From assembly GCA_037176885.1 (NCBI GenBank), contig JAWWNJ010000023.1, positions 682,001 through 746,000 of the forward strand: a stretch of 64,000 bases of DNA, written 5' to 3'. This document shows, one piece after another, positions 1-9,679 of the stretch. This DNA is from Favolaschia claudopus. Its lineage: Eukaryota > Basidiomycota > Agaricomycetes > Agaricales > Mycenaceae. Each line of letters starts with the position of its first letter. The first letter of the stretch is position 1. A program made the position numbers and the translations under genes. The notes under the pieces were generated by a model. That model searched no databases and was not told the DNA's origin. It saw only the letters and a list, made by a program, of their open reading frames with translations.

Positions 1-55
1 TCTTTGCAAGTACTGCAGATAGTCTTACAGAAACTCACAAGGAAAATGGCTTTCC

Positions 56-1009
56 ATGTTCGGCTTGCGTCTCAGATATCAGGTATTCAATTGTATCATC
101 ATTAACGCTGCTGGACGCAGTGAACACTGGCCGATAGATCGCGAGCTGGAAGACGCTGTCGATGTATGTGTCAAGGCCTATGTGGGAGGTAGGTAGCCTC
201 TCCAAACCACATCGATTCTCTCTGCTTTTGCCAACAAACTCAGAAACCGCAAGCAATTCAATGGTAGGAGGCGATGAATCTCTTAAGCCTCTGATTTGGA
301 GGGCCATGATCCGCGCCGGGCTACTAGCGGGTGAAGTATATCTCGCCATGGACGATGCTTCTGGCAAGGTCATTGGCGTAGCGATATGGTTCCCCCCTGG
401 CCAATCCTTATTTGACTCGTTAGACTCCCCGCTTCATTTTAACCTGATCTTAGCTAATTCGGTTCATCATAGAGAAGAGCAAAGAGCTCTTGGGTTCGAT
501 GATTTCATGAAGAGATTATCTCCAGAGACACAGGAATTTTGGGCCAATTCATACATCCCAGTCGTTGACAAATATCTGGCGGGAGTCATAGGTCCCGAGG
601 TATGCTTTCTAATTGAACGAGGACATGTCAAGCAGAGTAATCATTCTCTCAGGGAGTACGTGAAACGCAGTACCTCAACCAATTGGCCACAGATCCCGCA
701 TATCAAAAGCAAGGTGTAGCTACCTTGCTCCTGAAGACGGTTCATGATAAGGCACATTCCACTTTCTTCTGTGTTTTTAGTCCCCTCTGAAGTCTGGCCT
801 ACAGTTGGCACAAAGCAATACACGTCCGATGTTCGCACATTGTGCCGCCAATGAGAAGAATGTGTGCTATTGCATTAACGGCTAAAAATATTTGCTAATA
901 CTCTTCTTTGTAGGCCCGATTTTACGAATCGTGCGGTTACACAATCAGAGGGTCAATGCATTTACATGCCCCAACGGGAGATTATCCGGTGATCGTTCTG
1001 ACAAAATGA
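56..1009 (+). CDS. GNAT-family N-acetyltransferase
   Basis: The model joins 56-188, 244-599, 653-751, 805-861 and 914-1009 (246 aa). The family is recognised from a conserved central block (GEVYLAMD followed by GVAIWFPPGQ) and from the acetyl-CoA loop DPAYQKQGVATLLL, which fits the GNAT motif A pattern Q/R-x-x-G-x-G/A. The C-terminus ARFYESCGY then GDYPVIVLTK is the usual last strand of this fungal group. The product should transfer an acetyl group from acetyl-CoA to an unknown small-molecule or protein amine, probably in the cytosol. The third intron uses a GC donor (AAG|GCACAT) and is needed to keep the frame. The start is uncertain: the ATG at 56 is the first in frame, but a first exon could lie left of the window. 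The introns and C-terminal half are solid; the substrate is unknown. Confidence 0.75.
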
Positions 1010-1851
1010 AGACTGGATGGCATAGCTTTCTCCGAGAATATGTTTGTCCCTCATTTCAGGAAACCTGGTGCTCCGCCGGTTTACGGTAGCAATGCATCTA
1101 TGTACGGTCGCATCATTCATTCAACATCCGTTCAGGCCAATTGTACAATCGTGGAATACAGCTCGGGCTGTCATAGGCATCTAACATGGGAACACGACAC
1201 TTCTACCGTCATCCCACTGAGAAAATATACACATGTACGTATGCATGAAAAAATTCTAGTGCGACCGGCGTATTGAAATTTCCGCTATCATAGAACGAGT
1301 GAGGAATGCAACACTCGGGATGCTCCGCTCTGGAAAAGGAAATTGGAATGGTGCAAGTCTAAGGGAATATTCTGGTCACATTGTCTCCCAGTGTCGACGC
1401 TCAAGGGAGCTCGCATATAATGGATTAGTTGACGAAAGGACGATAAACATCGAGATTCATTCCGGGTGAGTGATTCATCTCATCTCACAAGGAGGGGACA
1501 ACTCTTTGCCGTCCATGCCCGGAATCCGAGCCAAAAATCGCATACACCAAAAGCGCTGTATCCACCCAAGATCTCTAATTCTGGCTAAACCTTTTTCTGA
1601 ATTGGATTTTGTTGAGAACGTGGTACTAACGTGGTATTAGGCGGCGTGCTGTCATGATCCACTCCCGCCTGCCAGATCTGGCTCTGTCTGTCCAGTCCAT
1701 CGCATCAGCGTGGGACAATCGGACCATATGAGGTTACTTCTCGAAAGGGCAAGTTATGATACATCCCGGCCCCCGCCCACAACAGCTACATTTGGCCTGG
1801 AATCGCAAGGACCCTGTTGCACAGCACCGTCCACTCACCCAACTCTGCAAG
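1010..1851. other. intergenic, no gene recognised
   Basis: About 840 bp between the acetyltransferase stop and the UstYa-like start. Only short open frames without family resemblance are present on either strand. I looked for a short repetitive precursor peptide next to the UstYa-like gene and saw none. Confidence 0.5.
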
Positions 1852-2637
1852 ATGCTCCCAACACCCCCGAGATTTAGCAGCCAAGCTCTTATTTTTTTGC
1901 TCATTCTCCTCGTTGTCAAGGCTGGAAGCTTGTTATGGCTCCAGCAGCTTGCTCGAAGGTCGGCTACACGAGTGCATAGTGAGCGGTTGGCTGAAAAATC
2001 AACACCAAAACTCATTACTATCCTCTGCAGGCTATGTTGGCGACGATTATCCAAGGGCATGGCCGATACCGATGGCCGGACCGGTCCTGATGCCGCTCGA
2101 GAATACTCGTAGATGTACGCTCTCCAGTTTGAGCTCTAAAGTCATACAGACAAACATACGAATGCAGATATGATTGATGGCCCAGAGAGCAACCAGGAAT
2201 GGGATGCAGCCGTTCCAGGGAATGGAATGATCTACCTCGGCGAGCAAAAACGAAAATTTAGTATCTCCATGTTTCATCGTAAGAGCACCTTTGCTGCATA
2301 TCTCACATATTAACAATGAGATATGTAGAGCTTCGCTGCATTTCTCACTTGCGCAAGGAGATGTTCTCTGCCCAGAAAACGGGAATTATGAAGCCTGACT
2401 CGCAGTTGAACCAGCATTGTTTAAATTACATGCGCCAGGTGCCCGTAGTGCCTTGAATGTTCCACATATACTCACATATCATTGTAGATGCTGTTCTGCG
2501 CTTCGGATACGATCCTCGACGAGGTACTGAGCCCGGTCTCTCATCCCCTCGTCGTCCCAGAATTTTTTGAGTGCAAGGATTGGAGCTTGATTTACGACGC
2601 GGTGGAGCGGAATCAGAGAGAGAACCGGCCTTCGTAG
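1852..2637 (+). CDS. UstYa-like (DUF3328) membrane oxidase-like protein
   Basis: The model joins 1852-1978, 2031-2108, 2168-2278, 2329-2438 and 2488-2637 (191 aa). Residues 13-30 form one hydrophobic membrane segment. Then follow YVGDDYP, the aromatic block with ISMFHQLRC, and HCLNYMRQ, the order seen in UstYa family proteins, which act in fungal peptide and mycotoxin pathways as oxidase-like enzymes anchored in the endomembrane system. The second motif HCxxxxRQ is intact. The first is HQLRC, so the fourth position of HxxHC is Arg instead of His. The C-terminus ends in ECKDWSLIYDAV, a usual closing block. An in-frame ATG at 1756 lies upstream, but the ATG at 1852 directly precedes the membrane segment. 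No precursor peptide, P450 or other pathway gene lies beside it, so its substrate cannot be inferred. It converges on UTP18 with 75 bp between stops. Confidence 0.8.
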
Positions 2638-2712
2638 CTTTGTTGTCACTTTGTAGTAGTTCAGCGAATAGTGTCAGTGGAAAGATTGCGCGGAAAAAGC
2701 TTTCAAAGGTTT

Positions 2713-4707
2713 TTATACGAAAACTCTGGCGGCACCATAATCGAGGAGATGATACAATAAAACCTTTCCCCTTGTGTTGCCCACAGCCACGTACTCGCTT
2801 TGCGCAGAGAAGTCGATGGCACTGACGTGCCCGGACGGCGTGCTAGACGTCGGCCAGTTAGAAAAGGCTGTGTGGCTAGGCAGATGGATCTGTGAAGAAG
2901 ACGTTTAGAGCCACGAAGGTAGGGACACGGAAGAACCTGACTAGTCGGAAGGCGTCCTTCTTCTCCTTACTAGCCATTGCCATTATCTGAGCGTCATGAT
3001 TGAATCGTAACGTCGAGATGGAGGTTGTGAGGTGGCCGAGTGTCTTGACTGGCTTTGGTTGAGACGCAAATGACGTGTTCTCTAGAGCATCGGAACCATA
3101 GATGTTGACCAAGCCAGTATTGGATCTGGCTAGTTGTGAGATACCGTCAATTGAAGAAAATGAGGGAACTAACCCAATCGCCATCCAGCCTTTCGATGAA
3201 CCTGACATCGCTCGAGCGGCGCCACGGAAACCACCTTCATCCTTCCATCGTCGCACGCAACGCCTTTCTCCAACATCCCACAGGAACACCTCCGAGTCAT
3301 TGGTGAGGGCGGCGAGATGGCCGCCATCCGCATCAGCACCGGTCCACCACAGTGCATTGACGGTCGTTCCACATTTGAGACTGCCTACAACCTGCCCAGC
3401 CCCGCTCTTCCAATCCAGCAGATGCACGTTCCCTCCCCGTCCAGCCACAGCAAGCATATCTCCAGAAGGATTGAATGAACTGATCTCCATTCCTTCGGCA
3501 TTGCCGCGCGCTCCTTGAGACTGGCCGTCAGTCCCGCGTCGACGACCGCGTTTTCGAGTCGCAACGGACGTCGTAGAGTCATAGGAACCCCATAGTCCTC
3601 GCCCAGCTTTGTGTCGCATTTCGCCGCGTTGAAGATCATAGACAAAATAGAATGGGCGTGCGCCTGTGAGGAGAACAGAACTGCCGGAAGGATGGAAGTT
3701 GATGGAGAATTGGGAAAGGGGAAGGGTAGGTATGTGTAGTGTTTGTAGGAGAGGAGAAGTGTGTCCGTCCACCTTATGAAAAAAAATTTAATGTATTGTA
3801 TGGTTGGAGAACGCACAAAACGCACGTTGAACAGGCGTATACGCCGATCTGCGCTGCCTACACAGAGAACGGGCACTTGCGCACTGGGGTGGAAAGCGAG
3901 AGATTTTATTTCTCCGCACCCCGACTCCGCCACTGCTTGGTTTGCATCACGTAGTCGTTCAATGGAGACAGTCCCAGAAGGAAGGGTAAATTTTCTGGGC
4001 CGAGAGGCAAGTAATGCAGACGTGGATGATAAGAGACCATCAATCCTAACATCGTCTGACTCTCGGAGCCGTTCTTTCGCTGCTTTCGCCCAAGCAGGTT
4101 GGGGATTGATTCGTTCGTACTGGCGTCGCAAACGGGATTCATATTGACGTCCAGTCAGGGTGGTTTCTGAAGGTTGGTCGCGCAACTTCCGAAGTCGTTT
4201 CGATTCAATAGAGACAAGAGGAGGATCAGATGGGTCCTCCCATGCAGGCGGTTTCTTTGACTTGAGAGGGTTGGGGGCGTCGTCCGAATCGAACTCGCTT
4301 TGGGAGTCAGAGGAAAGAACATCATCATCGTCTGAATTATCATCGTTGAGAGATCTTTCGGAACCCAGGTCCTCGCCGTCTTCTTCATCGCTGTCCGAAC
4401 CGTATTGCAAGTCCGAGATTTGGGAGGGCTCCCCGCTGTCCACAAAAAACAGCTGTTCTAGTCAGAAACTTTTTGCGTTTGGGCGCGAAGCAATTACATC
4501 GGTATCTCTGAGGTTCTGCATCTCCTTGCTTACGCTGTTGTCGGGCCTGAGGTCGAACTCAGTGCTTGCGGCGACATATTTTGTGCCAAATAAGAGACTC
4601 TCGAGCCTTCGCTCTTCATCGTCTTTGCTGGCATCGTTCGAGAGAGGGTTCTGGACGTCGGACGCGTCGTTGGCGGTCTTCTGTCGCTTGCGGGGATGTT
4701 TTGGCAT
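2713..4707 (-). CDS. UTP18: U3 snoRNP protein Utp18 (WD40)
   Basis: The model is the complement of 2713-2889, 2942-3125, 3174-3772, 3826-4452 and 4498-4707 (598 aa). Utp18 is a component of the small-subunit processome that binds U3 snoRNP and helps process 18S pre-rRNA in the nucleolus. The N-terminus is basic then strongly acidic (EDGEDLGSE, DDNSDDDD). The block RRQYERINPQPAWAKAAKER precedes WD40 repeats such as IKSLAFHPSAQVPVLCVG, SSFNPSGDMLAVAGRGGNVH and STLRFNHDAQIMAMAS. The last exon encodes FSNWPTSSTPSGHVSAIDFS, the conserved final blade. That exon requires an intron with donor GTCAGG at 2941. I chose the ATG at 4707; one at 4737 is also in frame. It is divergent from OLA1 across 195 bp that carry TGTGAC/GTCACA motifs. 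Confidence 0.92.
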
Positions 4708-4902
4708 TTGCAGAAAATATTTGCCGAGTGTGACCATTTGTGACCCTCCACTTTGCTGCCATTTCGGTGTGTGGCTATGTCACAGTATTTTTTTCTTCGA
4801 CGCCACCTGTTCGCTGCTTCGAATTCTGTGCTCTGCTGTCGATATCCTCCAGTTCACTTCGCACACCCCTTTTCTACCTCACTCCCCCGTCTCAAGAAGA
4901 AA
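4708..4902. promoter_or_regulatory. divergent promoter UTP18/OLA1 with TGTGAC motifs
   Basis: TGTGAC occurs at 4729-4734 and 4739-4744, and its complement GTCACA at 4779-4784. The stretch TCCACTTTGC just after the second copy recurs next to a TGTGAC in the CSN5 promoter. The binding factor is unknown. Confidence 0.4.
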
Positions 4903-7127
4903 ATGCCTCCGAAAAAAGCGGCTGCAGCGGAGAAAAAGACTCTGCTGGGACGACCAGGAAACAATCTCAAAATCGGCATCGTAGGTCTGTTCGTACACAA
5001 AATCTTCGAAATACCAAGTCTCATATCAGGTCAGGAGTACCAAACGTTGGCAAGTCGTCGTTCTTCAACGCTCTCTCCGAGACAGGTCAGTCGACAGTCC
5101 GCATCGTCTGATTGTCGTTGATAACCTCGTCTCGTAGATCTCGGGAAAGCAGCCAACTTTCCTTACGCCACTATAAAGTGAGCCACTCGACAGTCTGTAC
5201 TTTTACAGTTGGCGTTGACTTTCTGCTCCTAGTCCTGAGGTCAATGATCTCAAGTGGTAATTGATCTTCCGAAATTTATGCTTCATGTCCAGGAAGCGCG
5301 CATCCCCGTACCCGACACCAGATTCGAATGGCTATGCGATACATACAAGCCACAAAACCGCATCCCCGCATTCCTTACCTGCATCGACATCGCTGGGCTC
5401 ACTGCGGTATAATTGTCTCGTTTTGCTGTATTCTTTATTTCCTGATCTGAATGCCACAGGGTGCCTCTACAGGCGCTGGTCTCGGCAATGCCTTCTTGTC
5501 GCACGTCCGTGCTGTTGATGGGATATTCCAGATGGTTCGAGCGTTTGACGACGCTGAGGTTATCCATGTCGATGGGGATGTTGATCCCATACGCGATATG
5601 GCCACCATTCAGACGGAGTTGCGACTCAAAGATATTGAGTGGACCGAAAAGGCCCTCGAGAATCTGAAGAAAACGAGTCGTAGTTTGAACAGTACGAGTC
5701 TCGCTGACAAAGCGAAAAAAGAGGAGCTGGTTCGTGTGCTGCAATTCACTTATCGTCTTTCGACTCAGTCATGTTCAGGCCACCGTAGAGAGGATCCTTG
5801 CCCATCTAAATGACGGCAAGGACGTGCGCAAGGGTGACTGGAATAACAAAGAGGTGAATACACAGACCATATATCCTTCATGACGATAAAGAGCTATAAG
5901 CTCGATAACCCAGCTCGTCGAGGCGGGAGTAACGCCCCACTATACCCATGAGAACACTTTTCATCTGATTTCCTTCCCATTAATGAACGCTGGACTTTTT
6001 TACTAATTTCATTTCGTCTAGGTAAATATATGCTTCAGTCGCCGTCCACTTCGCCGTCCCCCTTTTGTATGACGATAAAGAGCTGTAAGCTCGATAACCC
6101 AGCTCTTCGAGGCGGGAGTAACGCCCCATCATGCCCATGAGAACATTTTTCATCTGATATTTCTTTACCCCTCTCACTGCGAGAACAACACTGACATCCG
6201 CTATTGTTTAGGTGAATACTAGTGTCCATTTTCGTCTGCTTCGTTCCACATGAAGATAAAGAGCTGTTAGCTCGATAACCCAGCTCGTCGAGGCGGGAGT
6301 AACGCCCCATTGTGCCTATGAGAACTAGTTTTCTCTGATTCATATTCATCTCACTTTCTCGTTGACCGATTTTGCGCTAACCAATCGTGTGCAGATTGAC
6401 GTGATCAATGGACTCATGCTCTTGACCGCTAAACCCGTAACATACCTTGTCAATCTAAGTGAGAAGGACTTCGCGCGAAAGAAGAACAAATGGTAGGTAT
6501 TCTGATCGGAGTCGAAAATCCGCTCATTTTGCTGCAGGCTACCGAAGATCAAGGCCTGGATTGACGAGAACAACCCGGGTGACAGCCTCATTCCTTTCTC
6601 CGTCGCTTTGGAAGAACGGTTGGCGCCGTTGTCTCCTGCTGAGAGGGAGGAAGCCCAGAAGGCGGCCGGCGCAACCAGCTCTCTTGGCAAGATCACACAA
6701 GCAGGATATGCTAGCCTTGATGTAAGGCGTCTTCGAAAAACAAAACACTATGTCTGAACTGTTTCAGCTTATCCGCTACTTCACCTGTGGCCCAGTTGAG
6801 GTCCGTGCATGGACCATTCGAAAGGGAACCAAGGCTCCTCAGGCTGCTGGCGTTATCCAGTCAGTGTCATTGACAAATCGCTACCTTGCTCGCTGACTCG
6901 ACTTGCTCAGCTCTGACTTTGAAAACAAATTTGTCTGCGGCGAAATCATGTCGTACGAAGATCTGAAAGAACATGGATCCGAAGCTGCTGTCAAGGCTGC
7001 CGGGAAACTGAGACAACAGGGCAAGCCGTACGAAAGTGGGTCCATTCTGCCTTTCACAACGAAGTCGGTGCTGAACAAATTTGCAGTGATTGACGGTGAC
7101 ATTGCCTACTGGAAGGCAGGCGCATGA
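4903..7127 (+). CDS. OLA1: Obg-like ATPase Ola1 (YchF family)
   Basis: The model joins 4903-4984, 5035-5085, 5138-5177, 5233-5239, 5293-5406, 5460-5729, 5779-5853, 6395-6492, 6538-6721, 6768-6859, 6911-7035 and 7087-7127 (392 aa, the usual length). Ola1/YchF is a cytosolic, ribosome-associated P-loop ATPase of the Obg GTPase family. Visible motifs are the P-loop [14 protein letters not shown], the FPYATI switch region, [20 protein letters not shown] (G3), NLSEKDF and a C-terminal TGS domain with [17 protein letters not shown]. The N-terminus [20 protein letters not shown] matches fungal orthologues, so the start is secure. Two features are odd. The fourth exon is only 7 nt (TCCTGAG), required to restore [11 protein letters not shown]. 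The intron after KGDWNNKE is 541 nt instead of about 50 and holds three repeated RNA-like units. Confidence 0.96.
5880..5968 (+). ncRNA. candidate intronic box C/D snoRNA, copy 1
   Basis: An 89-nt block starts with the box C-like ATGACGA and ends with box D CTGA, 53 nt before the unit's acceptor. Inside are a GAGCT-ATA-AGCTC hairpin, the segment AACCCAGCTC (5907-5916) complementary to a conserved 25S rRNA stretch, a D'-like TCGA at 5918-5921 and a GGCG/CGCC hairpin. The host is a ribosome-associated gene, as is common for snoRNAs. Against it: box C deviates at its middle position and I see no clear terminal stem. Confidence 0.6.
6069..6157 (+). ncRNA. candidate intronic box C/D snoRNA, copy 2
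   Basis: The same 89-nt length as copies 1 and 3, with ATGACGA at the start and CTGA at the end, 54 nt before the next acceptor-like AG. The guide-like AACCCAGCTC is unchanged; the following base differs (T for G), just outside the core complementarity. The loop of the first hairpin changes (GTA for ATA) while its GAGCT/AGCTC stem is kept. Confidence 0.6.
6250..6338 (+). ncRNA. candidate intronic box C/D snoRNA, copy 3
   Basis: Third 89-nt copy: box C-like ATGAAGA, terminal CTGA, 56 nt before the real intron acceptor. The central block from GCTCGATAACCCAGC through the GGCG/CGCC hairpin matches copy 1, while the last 25 nt before box D have diverged. Change concentrated outside the guide-like centre fits an RNA under selection or a recent duplication. 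Confidence 0.58.
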
Positions 7128-7351
7128 TTTGGGTTGGAGCCACAGCCAGAGTATCTTAAATGTACCCATATGTAACACAGAAGCTGAGAGTTGTAAGCAG
7201 ATCCTAGAGGAATATGGCCCAGTTGCAGTATATCCTATAGAACCCATAAATGGAAACGTAAGTACGTTCCACAAGTTACGTCCTTGCACCAACATTTGGC
7301 TTGCCCTCGACGACCATTACAATCGCTACCACGACTTGAGCCCTCGAAGAC

Positions 7352-9395
7352 ATGGCGTCTTCTCTCGATGAACACCCCCGCCGAACATTCAAGTTCCAAG
7401 AGCTCGAAACTCACATCAAAGTCAAGAATTTTCTCAAGCACGAGCACAGGATGAGGCCAGATACTCTACAGTCATTGATGCTGTCCATAAAGCACCCCTC
7501 GTACGGCGAAATCGGATACATCTCAGCGACCCGTGTCCAGTATCGCTCAGGAGGCTACGGACTTTTCTTGGAAACAATGGACGTGGATAACGAGTTGTTC
7601 GCCATTGGATCAGCTCTGTTCGACAAATATGGAGAAATTCGTCCTTGGTTAGTGGACAACGAATATCACAAAGGCAGTGGACTGTGGGGGCGAGAGCTCA
7701 ATGAGGGCAAGCTAATCATTATACGTTGCGTTTCTGTCGACCCTGCGGTAGGTGCTCGAACGATGCAAAACCCCAACGTCTAACCCTTTGTAGTATCGCA
7801 AGCAAGGTCTTGGATCGTGGGCGCTCCAGCGACTCTACTCTTCGGAATATGTCGATAAAGACGACAAGATTCTCTGCTGGCCTAGGTTAGCTGATCGCAT
7901 TGCTCGCCTACCTCTCATAACATTCTTGCTTCTATCGATTCCAGTCCCATACCTCGTCCTCCCTCAGAACAGTGGATACCTGTTTTCGATGGAATCGTCG
8001 AATTCTTCAGAAAGGTGCCGCTTCCCTGTAAACAAGATTAGATCACCGAGCCTAACTGAACTTCATAGGCGGGATACCGCAGAGTGGGCCGCACATCGTT
8101 CTTTGCGTATTCTTTGGATCCCGAGCATCCATCTCGAAAACTCGCTTATTCGGACGATTTAGACCCAGAAGATAATTTCAATGCCAAAGGCCCCCAGCCG
8201 CGCCTAGCCCTTCAGGATGCCATTTTCGAAGATAAATCCGAGAAAGTCGCCGAAGTGATCAAGGACGCATACACTCGGGATCCTAGTTCGATTGCTCTAC
8301 CAGACGTACATGGATTCCGTCCGATTTTCGTCGCCGTAAAAAGCAACAACTTGCATGCCGTTCGCACCTTGATCTCTCTGGGATTATCGGACCAAGATTT
8401 CGATTCTAGAGAGAACGGCAACCATATGACGCCGCTTGAGGCCTGCAGTGCAGATATGTGTTTCAATCGCGAGTTCGAAGAAATTCTGGTACACCAAGGT
8501 TGGAAAGGGTACTCGGAGACAAGTCTTCTCATCAAAGCGGCACTCAAGCGAGCAATGAAGCATCCAATGCCGCAAACCGATACAGAGTACGTCGCTTCGA
8601 ATAAATGGGGCTGCTCCTGCGGCAAGTGTTATGATGGCTGGCTATCCGGAAGAACCTTGATTCGTTTGCAAGGTGAGACCCGAGCCATTTCTTTTAACAA
8701 AGTAGAAGAGATTTAATGGATGAACAGCCGAAGCAGACATGGCGTACGACCAATTACAGATGTCTCTCGATTTCGGAGACATATCTCCGGTCCCGCATCA
8801 GCCTTTGGATCCTAAATTCATCTGTCTCGAGCTTAGTCTGGGCTACATCCCTAAACATCTGTGGCCCCAACTTTTCAAAACTTTCATCGTCGGCTACGCA
8901 CACGTCATCAAGGCAGTCGCACAGCTACTGTCGCGTCCCGTTCTCCCAACACAGACGTCCGTGCTCGAGGCGTTACAGGATGGGATAGCAGATTTTTTCG
9001 ACGTTCAAGCTGCGAAATTTTTCTTCAACAAAGGAGGTCGGGTCGAATATGCCATCGCTGCGATCATTCACGCTGCGGAGGCTAGCTTCATTGATCTCTC
9101 GGGCACAGATCTGGATATTCACAAGGACGACCCGAATTACCAGGAGACGCCCACTTGTGCCAATGATAGAGAGTTTGCTCTGGTCAGGAACAATTTCGGC
9201 TTGGATCCGACGCAGAGTTGGGGCCCGTACGACAGCCTAGCTGTGGCGACGAGAGTAGCGTTCGACAGTGATTCCTCTGAGGAACATGATGAGATGGACG
9301 AGGAAGAGGAAGAGGACGAGGACGAGATGGCACTGGACGAAGAGGAGGAGGACGAAATGGAACTGGACGAAGAGGAAGAGGAAGCCGGCGTTTAG
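7352..9395 (+). CDS. GNAT-like/ankyrin fusion protein with acidic tail
   Basis: The model joins 7352-7747, 7794-7885, 7945-8014, 8069-8672 and 8728-9395 (609 aa). The N-terminal third resembles an acetyltransferase fold: RCVSVDPAYRKQGLGSWALQ fits the GNAT acetyl-CoA loop (V-x-x-x-YRKQGLG). The middle has ankyrin-like units (DVHGFRPIFVAVKSNNLHAV, then NHMTPLEACSAD). A short cysteine cluster CSCGKC follows at the end of exon 4. The protein ends with about 40 residues rich in Asp and Glu, encoded by a near-repetitive GAGGAA/GAAGAG tract. I do not know a characterised homologue; such GNAT/ankyrin proteins are scattered in basidiomycete genomes. Acetyltransferase activity is an inference from one motif. 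Confidence 0.78.
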
Positions 9396-9679
9396 ACGCC
9401 AGAACATCTTGCGAGACTCAAAGCAGGAACACAGTGAAAGGAGACATACTTGCCACATGCAGATTAATTGTAACAAGCGGCCGCGCATAGAAAAGTCACG
9501 ACGAATATGTGATCTTGACAATTTTCCAAGTTTTTTGTTGTTGTGAAGCAGTGTATTACATTGAATTGGGCTGACCAAGCTCCAGGCCAAGAATCAGTGC
9601 ATGATTGTCCGGGCAATTACCGCACCATCTCCTTCGGACGCAGTAATGTATGTCATCAACAGGATACTCCAAAGCATTT

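Larger units (their letters stand above)
5854..6394 (+). repeat. tandemly triplicated intron inside OLA1
   Basis: The long OLA1 intron splits into three units: 5854-6021 (168 bp), 6022-6211 (190 bp) and 6212-6394 (183 bp). Each begins with a donor-like GTGAATA or GTAAATA and ends with an acceptor (TCTAG, TTTAG, TGCAG). Branch-like sites are TACTAAT in unit 1, CTGAC in unit 2 and GCTAAC in unit 3. At 6021/6022 and 6211/6212 acceptor and donor abut directly (AG|GT), with no exon base between them. Each unit carries one 89-nt conserved block. The pattern is best read as duplication of a whole intron with its passenger RNA. Confidence 0.8.

Noticed and set aside
1010..1851. A peptide precursor gene to pair with the UstYa-like protein
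   Set aside because: No short frame with a signal peptide and internal repeats was found on either strand.
5980..6349. Two overlapping minus-strand open frames with a repeated peptide ([13 protein letters not shown]) inside the OLA1 intron
   Set aside because: They arise because the same 89-nt RNA-like block is repeated. The conserved units begin and end with box C/D-like elements on the other strand, and the frames do not cover all three copies in one protein.
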